The notes under the pieces were generated by a model. It did not search any database and had not been told where the DNA came from. It saw nothing but the letters and a program-made list of their open reading frames with translations. DNA of 64,000 nucleotides from Lineus longissimus (Eukaryota > Nemertea > Pilidiophora > Heteronemertea > Lineidae): positions 13,206,349-13,270,348 of the forward strand of contig NC_088318.1 in NCBI RefSeq assembly GCF_910592395.1. Reading direction: 5' to 3'. This document shows, piece by piece, positions 35,701-49,236 of this stretch; within the stretch, counting starts at the first letter, position 1, and the number at the start of each line of letters is the position of its first letter. The translations under genes were made by a program, and so were the position numbers.

Positions 35701-38700
35701 ATGCTTGGCTTTGTTGCCTGGCAAGCTGCTGAGGCTGAGGTGATGAGACTGGTGTTACTCTAATGCCACCACTAGGCGACTGAGGCAACAACTGTACTGG
35801 AATTAGAATCTGAAAAAGAAGTTACAAAATTTTCATATAGCTTGACACAAGGACCTCTCTATTGTTATAAAGGACACTATCTGGACTGAAAAGTGCTGTC
35901 CTAAATTGCAAGGCGTCTTGATTCAAGAGGGAAAATGCAAGATATTCTGTCTTTCTGAAAATTCCGTGATAGAATGAGAATGGCGACTTAAAAAATTGCA
36001 AATAACAAATTATAAACTTACTGATTTGCCATCCTTGGATGTTGTCTGTTGGAATGTCAATACATTCTGCGACCCGACGCGCGGGCTCGTTATGATGGTT
36101 GTGGAGGCACCAGATGACACCTGCGTCTCCAAGCCAGCTGTGGTCGTGGTGGCCGGGCCGAACAGACGCCGCTTGATCGTGCCTGGGGTTGGCGAGCTGA
36201 ACCGGTCAGCGGCAGTAGGTGAGAGGGTGAGATCTGGAAAGATTTTATTCCTTTTTTTATTGAAAAATAGATGTAGCAATGCTTGCAAACAGAACAAGCA
36301 GCCTGTCCAGCATCGCAGGCCTGCCAATCAACTACACGCTGCATCAGGTGAAAGTTCATTGGCCCTTGCATCATCATACCATTTAACTGTGAACTGTTTA
36401 CTCGAAGGTGGTACTATAAACATACGTATATCACTACGCCTTCCAGAATGGCAGCCCACTTGATCATGTTATGACATGGGAAGATTTTGCTGAATATGAG
36501 GAGTTCTGTCTGAAACAGTCAAGGGCTGTACAAGTTTAACCTACAGTAGGATTTTCAGCATGCCTTGGCAAAGGGACTCGGGCCACTGAATCTTGCTGGA
36601 GAACTTGAGGCACCTGGCATTTTATTCCTCAAACCACAAGTAGCATACCTTTTCTGACCAGCGTGGCCCTTCCCTCGCCAGCGACCCGCCTCAAAGCAGG
36701 GTGTAGTGGTGATGCCATGATCGTCTGCTGACCAGCAGCCTGACCGGCATCTTTGTCGATTTGATTATTTGGTGTGACATCTTCGCACGTTGGGACAGTG
36801 CCACCTTGTGACTGTATGGTGTCCCAGAGAGGAGATTCATACCGCCAAGCAAGGCCTTCAAGAATAGTTTCCTCGATCTAGAATAGAGGCAAAAATGTAA
36901 AGAGAAATTTAGACACCACTGTTCTCATCAAAATGTTTACCAATTGTAGTCACCTAATTAGTTGTACAACAATAAATTGCGGAGCAAATTAACATCTTAC
37001 AACCAAGTGGTTAAGAAATATACCTTCAACTTGACTTACATGGTTTAGGTGTTTGACAACATCCCTTGAGAGACCATCTTCCGCCCGAATTATTAGTTCG
37101 ATCACTTTATAGAAGTGAAACGAATTCAGTTCGAAGATTTCAACAATCCACGGGAACGACCTCTGGGAGTTGTACGAGAAAATGACAATCTCAAGACAAC
37201 AAGCAAACAGTGACTTGTGGAACACGTCTTTATCCAATAGACTCTGGAAGGAGGAAGGAGACAAATTTACGTTTAACACCACACAACAAAATGTACAGTA
37301 GCACCTCCCTTAGCGGACACCTCTCTATTAAGGACACCCTCTCTATTAAGGACACTAGTTTTGGTCCCAAATTGGTCATTTCCATCCAATTTGACCTCTC
37401 TAATCAGGACACCTCTCTATAAAGGACAGTGCTTGTCAGTCCAGAGGGTGTCCTTAATAGAGAGGTTCTACTGTACCTGGCAATACTATTTGTGTTGCCT
37501 CAACATCCCAAATGCCTGGAAACAACAGTTGGTATAAGAGAGGCACCTGTACAACAGGCCTGATTAGCGTGCAATAGCCTTATGTGTAACAGACGTTCCT
37601 TAGGCAGCTTATAACAGCGTCAACACAGTATGTCACTTCCAATTCATTTTTCATATTCTTACCGAGAAATCTAACTTGTCTTTGTCCTTGGCTCTTTCCT
37701 TCTCCTTCACCATGATATTCTCGAGGATCTTATAGTAGAGACTCTCTCCAAGCTGCAGACGTTTCTTAGCAAAGTCGATGTGTGAACCGGGGTGACCCTC
37801 AGAAGGCTGGAAAGGAAACACCACAAACGTCACAAGCAAATCTTTAAGCAATTCCATATTGGCTCAAGACCTTAATCTTTGACAGAATCAACTAATGAGA
37901 AGTCTGGACTCAAAGTTCATGTGATCCCAAAGAGACAATTCACGATACCAGAGCCAGGCATCCTATGTTCAATAACCCTCCGACGCAACTGAGAGGATTT
38001 GAGTTTATTTGCATTGACACCTGCAAATCATAATTGGTTTGGCTACAAACTAAATGCAGGATGATATGCGCACAGAAATCAAAACATTCTTACCTGTTCA
38101 AATGCATTGCAGAACATTTCTCCCATTTCCTTGACTCTCTCGACAATCCCCTCCATCGGATTGACAGCACATGCACTGAAATAAATAACACACGGTTCAT
38201 CGCATGTCTTCCATTTGAAGCAAAAGATGAACGCATTTGTAAACCAGCGTTTTGGCACCTTCTCTAACTAGCCTGGTCAACTATGTTCTCCTACAGAAAC
38301 ATTCTTGAGACGAGAGATACATGTAAGAAAGAACCTTAGGGAAGAGACTGTTGAAACAGGCATCCGCTTACGAACAAACATGCAATTCTCAACTGCCGTC
38401 TTTACCAACAACAGACTTACTTTTCAAATATTTCGATCAAGGTGTCACTGGGAGATGTTTTGCGACCCGACAAGAGAGTCTGCAATCGACTGACACTCTG
38501 CGTCGCCGTGGATACGGGTGTGATGCTCAGATCTTTTTCCTTGAGGTAGCGCCTTCCTGTGAGTGGTGTGGATGGTGCTAGGGTCTTGGTCTGGAAAATT
38601 TGAAAAAATTCAAAGGTTTTATATTTTTTGGCAATTAACTGCTACCAGATAAACCACACAGTGATACTTAATTTTGTCAAAGAAATATGAAACTCGCCAC

Positions 38701-41700
38701 AGATTACTTTGGAATATTGGACACAAGAACCAAAGAACTTTGAGCCCAAGAGAAAGTTCCATGCCTAAATGAACCAATACACACCTGGTCCAGATACTGC
38801 TGCATGTTTTGTTCTGTGTTCTGCCCCTCGAGGGCAGTACTGGGAGATTTAGCTGGAGTACCAATCTCTGTGCTGGCATCTTCGCCCAGGAATATCCTCT
38901 CATCGAAGTCCCCCACGCTCAGGACGTATTCCTCATACTCACTATTGATGGCTTTGCTAAAATGAAATCATGTTTGTTTTCAAAAAACAAGCTAAACATG
39001 TTTTCTCTCCTTGGACTGAGGCACTGGCTACAGGTAATAGGATGATCAGTTTTCAATGTACAATCATTCGAAGGATGAGTCATTAGTAAACAAAGTGACT
39101 TGCCAAAGGTCACAAATGATGTTCCGCTGTCAGATATTGACCACTGCGATCTTATATTGATCTTAACTTCTCAGTTTTTGACACGAGGCTTACCTGCTGG
39201 CCTCAAAGTTCCCAACTTCCAGTACACCACTCAGGGTTTCTGCCTTTCCCTTTAGTATCTGAAAACAAGTCAGAATGTTTAGGAATACACAAACACAACA
39301 CAAAATGCACAAATAAAGACGTGTTCAAAAACATTTTGTTTGAGATGCTAAAAGTTTTGAGCTTTTCCCAATTCAAATTGCAAGTTTACCAAATCTGCTA
39401 ACAGGAAAAGATACACACTGCTTAAGAGTTTCCAAGAAACAGATCCTGCAAAAATATTTCACAAAGATCAGCAGCTTTTTGATGGTGGCATATTTGGTAC
39501 ACAATAGGCAGACCCTCGCAACACTCTCAGTTAGTCTCTTCAATTCTGGGAACAGGGTAACTGGTTAGGTTACATTGCAAACTTGCTACCTGGGCACTTC
39601 CAAGAACAACCACTTGGCAAGTAAGGTAATGTGATACAATTATAGCCAAGGTACAATCATACCCTGCACAGTGTAGAACTCACTGGGAGTACACAATTGA
39701 TAATGCACACAAAGGCTATTGGCAATTCCTAGAAAATGCCATCCGCCCATTTTTCACCCTCATGCTGACGGTCCCTGGATCCAGGAACACTGACATGTCT
39801 GAATGGCAGGACAATTTAGATCGGCAAAGCCAGGAAATGATTGACATTTTTCAGACACAATCACTTGATTTCAGGAAGCGTCTGCTCCTGCCCTGGACTG
39901 ACCTAAATTCACTCGCACTCAAAGTGCATTCTTCCAGACAATAATTTGACTGGGACCTGATAATACAGTAACACAGCCTCAGGGCCAAGTTTTATTCAAA
40001 CATATTACAATGAAAGAAACTGTTGTGCTGGTGTGGCTGGAAGTTTTTCATATGTAAAATGTGATGACAAATTACACTGAAGCTTCACTGCAAAGAATGG
40101 AAAGTTGACCACTTTGGCATACCACGCAATTTTCAGATGCATCAAGGATGAGAATGGTGTATCTTGATAAGCACTCAAAATAACAATTCTGCCCAAAATT
40201 TGAGCAAACAGCTCTGCTGCAATAGAGTGCAACATTAAACTTCTCATTAGTTGTAAATCAAGAGGAAAATAACAAGAACTCTACCTTTCGTTCAAATAAT
40301 TTCTTGACGTACGGCTTCCACCAGTGCTCTTTGATTTGTTTCGCCTCAAGAACGAGTCCCTCATGGCGGTCACACATCAGGTCGATGTTACACGGAGGTT
40401 CCAAGATTGGTTTGTTCTCCTTGTTGAAGAAGCCTTCCGGGATACCTGGAAATAATGCCAGAGAGGGTATAAAACACCAGGCAAAAGGCCATTTTTACTT
40501 AGATTACAATGATTGGTCGTCTGAATTTCAGGCTTTTCCACCAAAAAAAAAAAAATCATTTTTATCATCCAACTCTAGAGTACAATGACTGGTCGTCTGA
40601 ATTTCAGGCTTTTCCACCAAAAAAATAAATCATTTTTATCATCCAACCCTAGATTACATATGACTGGTCGTCTGAATTTCTGGCTTTTCCAAAAAATAAA
40701 AATCATTTTTATCATCCAACCCTAGATTACAATGACTGGTCGTCTGAATTTCAGGCTTTTCTACCAAAAAAATAAATCATTTTTATCATTCAACCCTAGA
40801 TTACAATGACTGGTCGTCTGAATTTCTGGCTTTTCCACCAAAAAAATAAATCATTTTTATCATCCAACCCTGTAATGTACATGAAATATTCTTTTTTTTA
40901 AAATCAATAGGAGCCCAGACAAATAAACATTTTATACAAAAACATTTTATATAAAAACATTTCAATTGAAAGTTGAAAACGCACAGTCTCAATTGCAGTA
41001 TTGAATTTGAATAAAAAATTATCAGATTAGAAATAGAATGAAATTTTTTCCGTCACAAAGCATTGAATTTCGAGAGAGACAAACAGGATAAAATAGATTT
41101 CATTTTTTGCAACATATTGAAATTGAATAGCAAATGAAAGTAACATGATAACAGCAAGGAAAACAAAACACGCCAGACTTAACCCTCGGGGCTGAAGAGC
41201 ATGTTTTATAGAAAAACAAACAGTTCCCGACTCAAAAGGGAACTGATTAAATGAACTTGTCATACTTTCTACTGTGCATGGGAAAGGTTTAGGTGTTTAT
41301 GTAGATAGCAACTAAAAATAAACTCCTCCAGACTTTGGAAAAAGTGAAAATTTGGCGGCTTGTGAAATGGGAGAGACCTGCTATCTGGGACTTTGTGTAT
41401 AAACTTCATGTTGCCTACCAAGCAGCTGCCTATAAAGTCCCTTTAACAAAAAGTTTCTCATCTTACCTGGGTACGATCGATTGATGATATCCTTGCGATT
41501 GGTTAAGATGGCGTTGGAATAGAACCAGTCGATGCAGCAGAGAAGCAGATGATAGGAATTGACCAAATCGTCGCTGATCGCCGGAAAGTTACCTGGGAGT
41601 AAAAAATGCACACACATGTAGGGAACATAACAATCAGCGTTGAACTTAATAGTAGCAGCATCGCAAATCAAGCAGGCCTGTAGGAACAGTATTGCCAGAG

Positions 41701-44700
41701 GTCGACATAGCTTTAGGTCAAGTCGCCAACCAAGCAACCTGCATTGTAGAGCCAGCTGTCCCTTACACTTCAGCAAAACCAGATATACATTTCTTTCAAA
41801 TTCAAAACTTTTTCGAGAAATACAGGTGCATGCAATGCCTGATATTTTTCAGTTCAAGAGATGGTTAATGGATGCCAAGGCCCGGACAACCCACATTATC
41901 TCACCCAATCAGGCACCACGATGAGGTCAGATTGTACAAGCATACCAAAGAACATGTACCGATAACTGTAGAGTGCTTGCCTGGCCCCAGGAAACCTAAC
42001 CAAACCCCCTGATCTGCTTTCACGGACCACAATACCAGGCACCATGAACCAGAAATAAAATTCGACGAAAAAGGTGATGCAGGTATTAATTTTCTCTACA
42101 AGCAAAGGCTATATGAGACTTTAGTTTAAAATGCAAAGGTGAATCCAAGCTGAAACGCATGAAGAACTTTGGCAAAATTGCAAACAGATTTTTGAGACGA
42201 GACCAATCCAATGTCAGCAAGCTTGGAAATCGAACTTGTCCCACCATATTCCGAGTCTGACTGCACAGTAAATATGGATACAGGAAAGTAAACAGATGAT
42301 TTATTGAACAATCTCTTTCTGACCTTGGGTATCATTTTCAAATCAAATAATTACGTGTACATACACAAGGGATAAGGTGAGCTCACTTATGAATTTCTGA
42401 CGAACGCCAACATTTAAGGGTGAGCAGACAGTAAGTGCCTCCATCATCATCGCTTCAAGACCATGCAGCAAATTACATTTTTAAGAACCAGAGCACAAAA
42501 TGTCTTCCTTATATCTGGGCAACATCCAAATCAATTACCTGCAATCCATCGACAAATCAAAGAGATGACTGTATTAACTGGCTCTAGATGAAGAGCTCGA
42601 GTGCTATCGGACAACCAGCCTTACCAGGCAAGCACCAACAACCAGGCAGGCCTGGACACGCACTTGTCAAGTGTTGTTGCGGCACAGGTTGAGGTTCCCG
42701 GCAAGCAACAATGCCTTCCCCGCACTTATGATCATTTGAGTCGATTGGATTGGCCATACTCTTACAGTTAGTGACCTACATGTAGATGTAATTTTGGCCA
42801 CTTATTTCTTGTTTCTGAGAAAAACATTATCACACTTTGTATCTCGAATGGCTGAGCAATTCAGTTGGGGACATATAACACTCACACACCAATTACCAGG
42901 TGTAACTGGACGTACAACTGATGTATTTTGATCAAGTTCAGTCTTTTTCTGTATACAAATACCAATCCAACACCTTTTATTTTATACTGACAGATAAATG
43001 ATTTGGGGTCATCTTCTAACAAAACCACATAGGCATGTTATTTTGGTAGCAGAAACGAAGTATGACACCTGGACTCAGACATGTCCCACAGAGATTTGAA
43101 TGTTTGTTTATTTATATTTATAATCATTCAAGAGTACACGAAATTTCCCTAAGTTTGCAGTGCATTTCATTTTCACTGCAGATGAGGATGAGCTGCTATA
43201 AACTCAATCCTCCAGATAAGAGTACATTCCAAACTCATCATAGTACCAAGGTTAAATGAACCCAGTTACCATGGAATCTGCACCCCAAAAACTGGGCTAT
43301 TTTCGTGCCAGACACTTTAAACAAGAGGGTGCAAAAATATCACTGTCTACCCGGATGCATTGTCTATTGTCATGTTGCCAAGGGAGGAGACAAAATTTAA
43401 AAGCGCCAATTTTGAATCCGGTTAGGCACAAAGGGCCAGAGCAAAAATAGCGCATAGGACAGTTTTAGCTGTATTTAGAAAATAGACCAACGATCAACAG
43501 ATACACGAGGTGTGACGCAACTTTTCAGGGGAACATTGTTGTTTCTCTTTGTGTAATTGGGCTATACAGGGTACAATTCGTTGGTTGTCATCAGGTGAGA
43601 TAACAAATAGAGCTCTGCACTCTGGTTAAAAATAACTTAGAAATTTTGTTTTAAAGACCAAGATGATCTCAAAACTCAGGCAAAACTGAGTTCGTCATCA
43701 GAAGGCCAGACCAGGAACAAGGACAAATGTACGGTTTTACACAACTTCTCTTTTCAGGACTGCCTTGGGACAGACAAGTGTTGTCCCTAGAGTAGACAAG
43801 TCTTGTGCCCAACAGAGAGGTGTCTTTGACAGCATAGTCAAATTGTGCCACCCATTTCAGCCCTAAGGAACAGTTAACTGTCCTTTAAAATCAGGTACCA
43901 TGTAGGCTGCCACAAGAGCTGACAGGCATCTCGTATTTCAGAAAATTGAAACTCTTTCAATTGGAAATAACTTTAGAAAACTTGATATTCTGTGCTTGCC
44001 AGGACAATATTCTTTTACATAATTTAAAAAACATGTTATGGTCTTACCTTTTACTTGGACAAACATAGTCCAACAGAATGTGAAAACATCTGATACGACA
44101 CACGGCAGTCTCCTGAAAAATTGCCACAGGATGCTTATTAGAGACAGGTAAGTTAACATTTAAAATCAGTTGATCACTCAGCGATGCACAGACATTTAAA
44201 ACTAACCTGGAAGTGCTGATTGGCGGTAACAAACAAAAGCCAAATTAATATGGCTAAAAGTATCCTATTAAACACTTGTCTTACAAGACACTTTCATCAA
44301 TCTCAATGTCTTCTAGGACCCTTTGTGTTCATTAAGGGCCGGGTTTTTTAAATTTCAGCCAGTCAAGAGCAGGGACACAGATACAGGTTCGATTCCCAGT
44401 CTCCAGATTTAATCTGTCAATTGGCAATCTCACACATGTCATTGTCACAGTTTTGTAATGAAAAAAATGCTTCATAATCAGAGTCAGACATGTCAGAAAG
44501 ACAACCACTTCCTGATTTTGCAAAGCCTACACTTAAGACTTTAGTTTACAAGTTTGTCCAACTGATCTATCTTTACCTTTGTTTTCTACTTCTGGCCTGT
44601 TTTGGGGGGTCATCTGCTGGATCTTTGAACATGTCAATGAAAATTGGTTCAAACTTCTTGAAGATGACTGTTGATACTGCAAAGTTCCTTTCAAGGCGGT

Positions 44701-45918
44701 CCACCTTATCTCGGAAGGTTTGGGGCAGGTTGGCCATGTCGGACCACTTCTTCATTTTACTGAAGAACTGGATCAAACTGAAACAAAGAATGAATTGAAA
44801 CTTGTAGTTTGAGTTTTGTCATACCCTAAAATTATTAGTAAAATGATTGAGGTCTTTTTCGTCCAACGAATACTGAGAAGTGAATCAAATTCAACTGAAA
44901 ATGATGACTTTGTGGGTAAGGGTGACCCCCGGTGAAGGCAAGCCATAGTTTGCCGAGAACTGTGAATCCCACTGACCAAGGCATTCATGGTAGGTCTTTA
45001 AAACATTCTGAACGGTTACTAAATTCTTGAAACTCGAGTATGAATGAAAACTGAGAGCCAACATTTTTAAAGATGTGTACACTGTAGTGTTAGTGGTGTT
45101 TGTGTGACTGTGAAGACCAGATGCAACTCCTGACTCCCTGGTTCTAAAAAGCACTAGTAGTATCACCATGAGCATGAGGCCCCACTGAAACGAGCAGAAG
45201 CCACGCGCAAGATGCAGTACAGTATTTTGCGCCTCGTGGTATCAAAACAACGCCACTGCCTAAGTCTACCAGGGTAGCACGGTGGTGTAGTGGTCAGAAA
45301 GCAGGAGTTCTGACCGAAAGGTTGTGGGTTCGAATCCCTTCCAAGGCAATGCTGAACTTTCTACCACCTGGCTGCGCGCTGGCGTTAAAACGTGTTAATG
45401 GAGTGGTGTTGATCAATACGACAGTGGGATGATCAATAAAATCCAGTTGCAAAATACCCACCTCAGTTTGGCTGACCTCAGCAATCGTGTAAGGGAAACA
45501 CAGTTGCCTTCTATCACCCCTGCTCCACTCACAGTGGGATTGACCGTTTTTCTGCAAGCCACATAAAGAGCGCATGCCAGCCAGTGAATACCGTCGCCCT
45601 AGAAAATAAAAATACGATACGCTGTTAGCTATGAGCATAATCTTTCATTTGACACCATGCACGAATTTATTGCAGACTTATTTCAACCAGATCGGCGACG
45701 TTTACAAAATCGAAAACCGGCGATTTGCAAAAAATGGCAGCCATGAAAAACAGATAACGCGAAATTTTCGGAAAGCCTACCTCCAAAGTGTAGTTCGTAC
45801 TGATTCTCTCGAACGCCTGCCAAGCCTCATCCTTGGCAGACTTGTCCATGTTCAAGTCAAGGCATAATTCTTCAAATCTTTGTTCAATATTTTCATCCCC
45901 ATCGTCGGAAAGGCCCAT
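32756..45918 (-). CDS. RBL1: Retinoblastoma-like pocket protein (p107/p130 family)
   Basis: Exons: complement(32756..32944, 33550..33714, 34060..34122, 34407..34558, 34676..34778, 35081..35329, 35645..35809, 36022..36233, 36649..36877, 37040..37243, 37663..37806, 38094..38175, 38421..38590, 38785..38956, 39194..39258, 40285..40445, 41467..41592, 44048..44112, 44577..44777, 45462..45598, 45781..45918). Phases agree throughout: 1063 aa, against 1068 for human p107. Residues 1-355 hold the N-terminal cyclin-like region (L-N-M-D, H-W-L-A-C-A-L-Y, M-K-K-W). Pocket A is about 356-555, the spacer about 556-740 with cyclin-binding K-R-R-L-F near 652, and pocket B about 748-1000 (F-F-R-K-V-Y-H-L-A, I-Y-I-S-P). 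The C-terminus has basic K-R-L clusters. Several S/T-P sites fit CDK control. With E2F/DP and the DREAM complex it represses cell-cycle genes. The spacer places it with RBL1/RBL2 rather than RB1; it probably precedes their split. Confidence 0.95.
33761..33957. mobile_element. Palindromic MITE with ATATGTGACCC ends
   Basis: The left end ATATGTGACCCACCACGACA is answered at the right by TGTTTTGTCATGGCGGGTCA followed by CATAT. A second inner inverted block, GTCGCATGTCGC / GCGACATGCGAC, extends the arms to about 40 bp. The element is 197 bp, non-coding and lies in the intron between RBL exons ending at 33714 and 34060. Confidence 0.75.
37296..37473. mobile_element. 178-bp MITE, CAGTAG...CTACTG ends with TA target site
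   Basis: It starts CAGTAGCACCTCCCTTAGCG and ends with AATAGAGAGGTTCTACTG, flanked by TA on both sides (37294-37295 and 37474-37475). Internally CTCTCTATTAAGGACAC is repeated. It lies in an RBL intron. The ends resemble pogo/Tigger-type (Tc1/mariner) elements. This is the most complete copy of a family also seen at 21795 and 24884. Confidence 0.75.
40501..40871 (+). repeat. Minisatellite, five units of about 75 bp
   Basis: Units start at 40501, 40577, 40651, 40724 and 40798. Each contains ACTGGTCGTCTGAATTTC, GGCTTTTCC, an A-rich run and CATTTTTATCATCCAACCC. It lies in an RBL intron. Confidence 0.9.
45276..45350 (+). mobile_element. tRNA-derived SINE head
   Basis: An A box-like GTGGTGTAGTGGTCAG (45281 onward) and a perfect B box GGGTTCGAATCCC (45326-45338) are spaced as in a tRNA gene, but the acceptor stem does not close. 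It is therefore taken as a SINE promoter rather than a tRNA gene. The body probably continues to about 45455, next to the splice donor of RBL exon 2. Confidence 0.55.
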
Positions 45919-46016
45919 TTTTAGAGCCCTGTTCTGCTCCTGTTGTCGAGCTCTCGCGTCCGAATAACAATAGATTTTTCAGTAGATGGCGCTGCGGAGA
46001 TTTTGCGTGGAGAGAT

Positions 46017-46025
46017 GGCGGGAAA
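46017..46025 (-). promoter_or_regulatory. Consensus E2F site upstream of RBL
   Basis: GGCGGGAAA on the plus strand reads TTTCCCGCC in the direction of RBL, a textbook E2F site, about 100 bp before the RBL ATG. Mammalian p107 is known to be E2F-controlled, so feedback is plausible. Motif evidence only. Confidence 0.5.
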
Positions 46026-46237
46026 CCTGACCACTGATTACGCGGAATAAGACAATTAGGAACTCCCCTCATTTCCTAAAAGATGCATTTGTTTATCTGA
46101 AAATGCGTATCGTAGATTTTAAAAGTTTATCAATAACTCAGATATGTTAAATAATGACTATAAAACTTAATAAGGGGCAATTTAACTGGAAACTATGTTG
46201 ACCCAGTTTCGGGTGCCCCTTGCGGATGGATAGCAAG

Positions 46238-46245
46238 TGACGTCA
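46238..46245. promoter_or_regulatory. CRE (TGACGTCA) upstream of RBL
   Basis: A perfect CRE/ATF palindrome about 320 bp before the RBL ATG. Function inferred from motif and position. Confidence 0.3.
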
Positions 46246-48370
46246 TTTAAATCCCCAATTAGGTCACTGGAGCAAATGTCATGGGCGATTGGTCTGGATA
46301 CTTTCAAAGTTAAAGGGACAATATAGGCAGCAGCTAGGCAGGCAAGATAAAGTTACACAAAGTCACCAATGGGGGTCTCTCGCCTCTCACAGAATGTCGA
46401 AATGATTGACGCTTGTACGAGGAGTATATTTAGTGCTAAATCTGACACGACGTGGGCAGGGTGGCCCAAACTAGCCCCTAGATGCTCCTGCCAATAGTCC
46501 CCCTTTAAAATCCAAACAATTCTATAGCTTTGCAGTCGCTCTATCAAATGAAACATCACACTGGAAGAATTTCAAGCTAATTGACGAGAATCATATCTCT
46601 AAGACTTCATAATAAAATTATGTTGGACTGCTCGATCACGTTCCTTGGCAAGTTGTCTGCCAGTTGTCCAGATTCCAAGAAATAAGGTTTAAGTCAATGT
46701 AACATCTTTTTTGGTCTATACGGTTTACTACATAGGGCTTAGTCTACAGACTGGACTCACAAAGCCAATGCAGAAGCCACACTCAGTGGATCATCGTATC
46801 CTTAAACACATGACGGTCATTATTACAACTTACATGTACTTTTTTTAAATTCTGTCTTACTATAAGTTAGCAAAACGTGGAGAACCTTGAAGCCATCAAC
46901 GCGCGAACTCCAGATTTAGCCCATCCTAAACCCCACATCCTCCGACCCTGCACTCGGAATGGGGGCAATGCGGAGGAAATGTTAGAAATGTTCCAGGTGT
47001 TTGTTACACTCCGGCGCAGTGGACCGGCTTCGCGCTGTCGCCCGGAGGACGATCAGGATGACGAAATGGGCAGCATAGGAGTCTAGGCCGGAAATGTCTT
47101 GTTTCCACAGGACTGTGTCTCTATTTTTGACTTATGGAGAAGAACTGGGCGGGCTCGGAGAGAACGAGCGCAATTCGTAGCAAACACAGTCAATTTTTTG
47201 AATGGGCAAGGCTTAGGTCTGTCTTGAAAGACATTGTCACAACCAACTATTCGTCCCGCTGTAAAAGGAATGGACGTCCTAGGAATGCAGGGCCCAATGC
47301 AATAGCTGTGTATTGTCAATGAATGTGGTTAATGGTTTGGTTAGGGTTAGCAACATAATCTTCAACATAGGAACTCGGCCACTCTATTCACTTTAACAAA
47401 AGGACCGGACTTCAATTGCAGGGGACCTGCATTTCTTTTACACCGCTATTCCATCACTGATGAATGACGGTGAGAGACGTTCTCAATTTTTTTTCGGAAT
47501 ATCCTGAATTCGGAAAGATGACAGAGAAAAATTTACCAGGGTAAGAAATTTGATTTAGAGTCTAAGTAATACACAGGATTTTTTTAATTGGCGCTGAAAT
47601 TTATCGTCATGTTCACCCCTCCGCCTGATGAAAATGACGTAATCACACGTCTCGTCGTCTGACCCACGTGGGGAGGCATTTATGTTTCGAAACTTCTCTG
47701 TTTAATTCTCTGATTTCACCTCTATTTCGTGCATAAAGACAACTTTTGGATGGTAAGTTCATAGATTAGGTATCTTAGCTCATCCATATTCCGATGTTTT
47801 TGCGTTTCTTGCGTTACCGGGGCAATGATAAAGGAATGTTGTGCTGATGGCCAAAATTTTGATGGCGGCGTTCCGGCCGCACGTGCGCGGCGTTTTTTTA
47901 TGACGGCGTTTTTTTCATAAAAAACATACGATTTTTAGTTGTGTGATACTCACCAAAGTGCCGGAGCCAGGTATTACTGTTCTATGTGTAATTCTGCATG
48001 TGGTAAACTGAATTACGTGGAGATTTTTACAATTTTTGATGGTGAAAATCATTTTGAAACTGACCAGTCCATTGCGATAACTCATTTCTGTATACAATGT
48101 TTCGGCGTCCATTTTTGGCGTGCACTGCGAGCCACGTGTGTGCTGTCTGCATGAACAACTACGACACTCCAAAACGGTATACATTGTAAATGCAAGACTT
48201 GAAAATATAATGCAACATTTTGAAATATATTGCAACCCTTGAAAAAACATGCCAATATTTCAAAAACTTATGTCAAGATTTTGAAATATGTATGAAATAT
48301 GTAAAAAGCTGTGTTCTAACCCAAAGTTTTTCAGTAGGCCAATGTCTCCGCCTACGGGGTGTAGGTAGGC
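46246..48370. other. Non-coding region, possible promoter of a plus-strand transcript
   Basis: Open frames at 46877-47086 and 47134-47322 have no family resemblance and no clear splice context. Between about 47640 and 47900 the sequence is GC-richer, with CCCACGTGGG and GCACGTGC motifs. A good splice donor (ATG|GTAAGT) occurs at about 47753, so a first exon of a plus-strand, possibly non-coding, transcript may lie here. Nothing firmer can be said. Confidence 0.25.
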
Positions 48371-49236
48371 CAGAGAATAGACAACCTGCAAAAGTAAATT
48401 GCGGCCTGTTCACAGGCAAGGAATGTATAGCTTGGCATAAAAGTAAAAAATATACAAGCTTATTCAAGAAATTTACTTGGAAGTTGTCCATGTCTTCCAA
48501 TTTTCATGATATTTTGAAAGCTTTTGGTGATGATTTGATTTAAAACATTACTCTTATGTCATGGTAAACTTACGCTGCCTGTGAAAAGGGTCTTTTCAAA
48601 ATGGCCGAAATTTATTTCGCATATGGTCTATTCTGCCGGTAACTGAACCGTTCTACTCTCCCCCTGACCCCCTGACCCTAATTGCCTGTGCCTCCCCCAA
48701 AATGTTGACCCAGGAAGGGGGCTGTGCTATTAATTGGAGGAAGCAGGGGTCAAAAATGTTTTTTTCATGCAAACTTTGGCCAATGGTCAAACTGGCAGAG
48801 AAAGAACTGCTCTTGCCCCCCCCCACAAAAGTTAGCCACAGGCTTGGAGGGGGAGCTAGCCACAATGGCATATATGGCTGCTCTCTGACCTTTTATTGTA
48901 AAGCATTGTGACCAAAAGTTGTTCATTGTAAAATATTTTTTCTAAAATTATGAAATTAATGACTCCGGATCAGAGACAGAACAAGAGACAACCTGTGTAA
49001 ATAAAATTTGGCCATTTTGAAGACTCTTTTCACGGGCAACGTATGCTTCCCATTGAATTAAAGTACAAATATATACAGGCTTATTCAAGCTGTCCATGTC
49101 TTCAAATGTTCATGATATTTTGAATGCTTTTGGTGATGATCAGATTTAAAAAATGACTTATGTCATGGTATTGTGGTAAACTTTTGCTGCCTGTGAAAAC
49201 TCTTTTTCAATATGGCCGAAATTTATTTTCGCAAGT
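48371..49236 (+). repeat. Pair of diverged direct repeats, about 250 bp each
   Basis: Segments 48371-48621 and 48981-49236 share ordered blocks: AGACAACCTG, GGCAA.G.ATG, TACA(A/G)GCTTATTCAAG, TTTTGGTGATGAT, TTATGTCATGGTA, TGCCTGTGAAAA and ATGGCCGAAATTTATTT. They look like an old segmental duplication or two copies of one repeat. Confidence 0.65.

Noticed and set aside
45276-45350. A functional tRNA gene
   Set aside because: A and B boxes are good, but the acceptor stem does not pair and the sequence runs on like a SINE.
46877-47322. Two neighbouring plus-strand frames of 69 and 62 codons
   Set aside because: No splice connection, no known domain, composition unlike neighbouring exons; support is insufficient.
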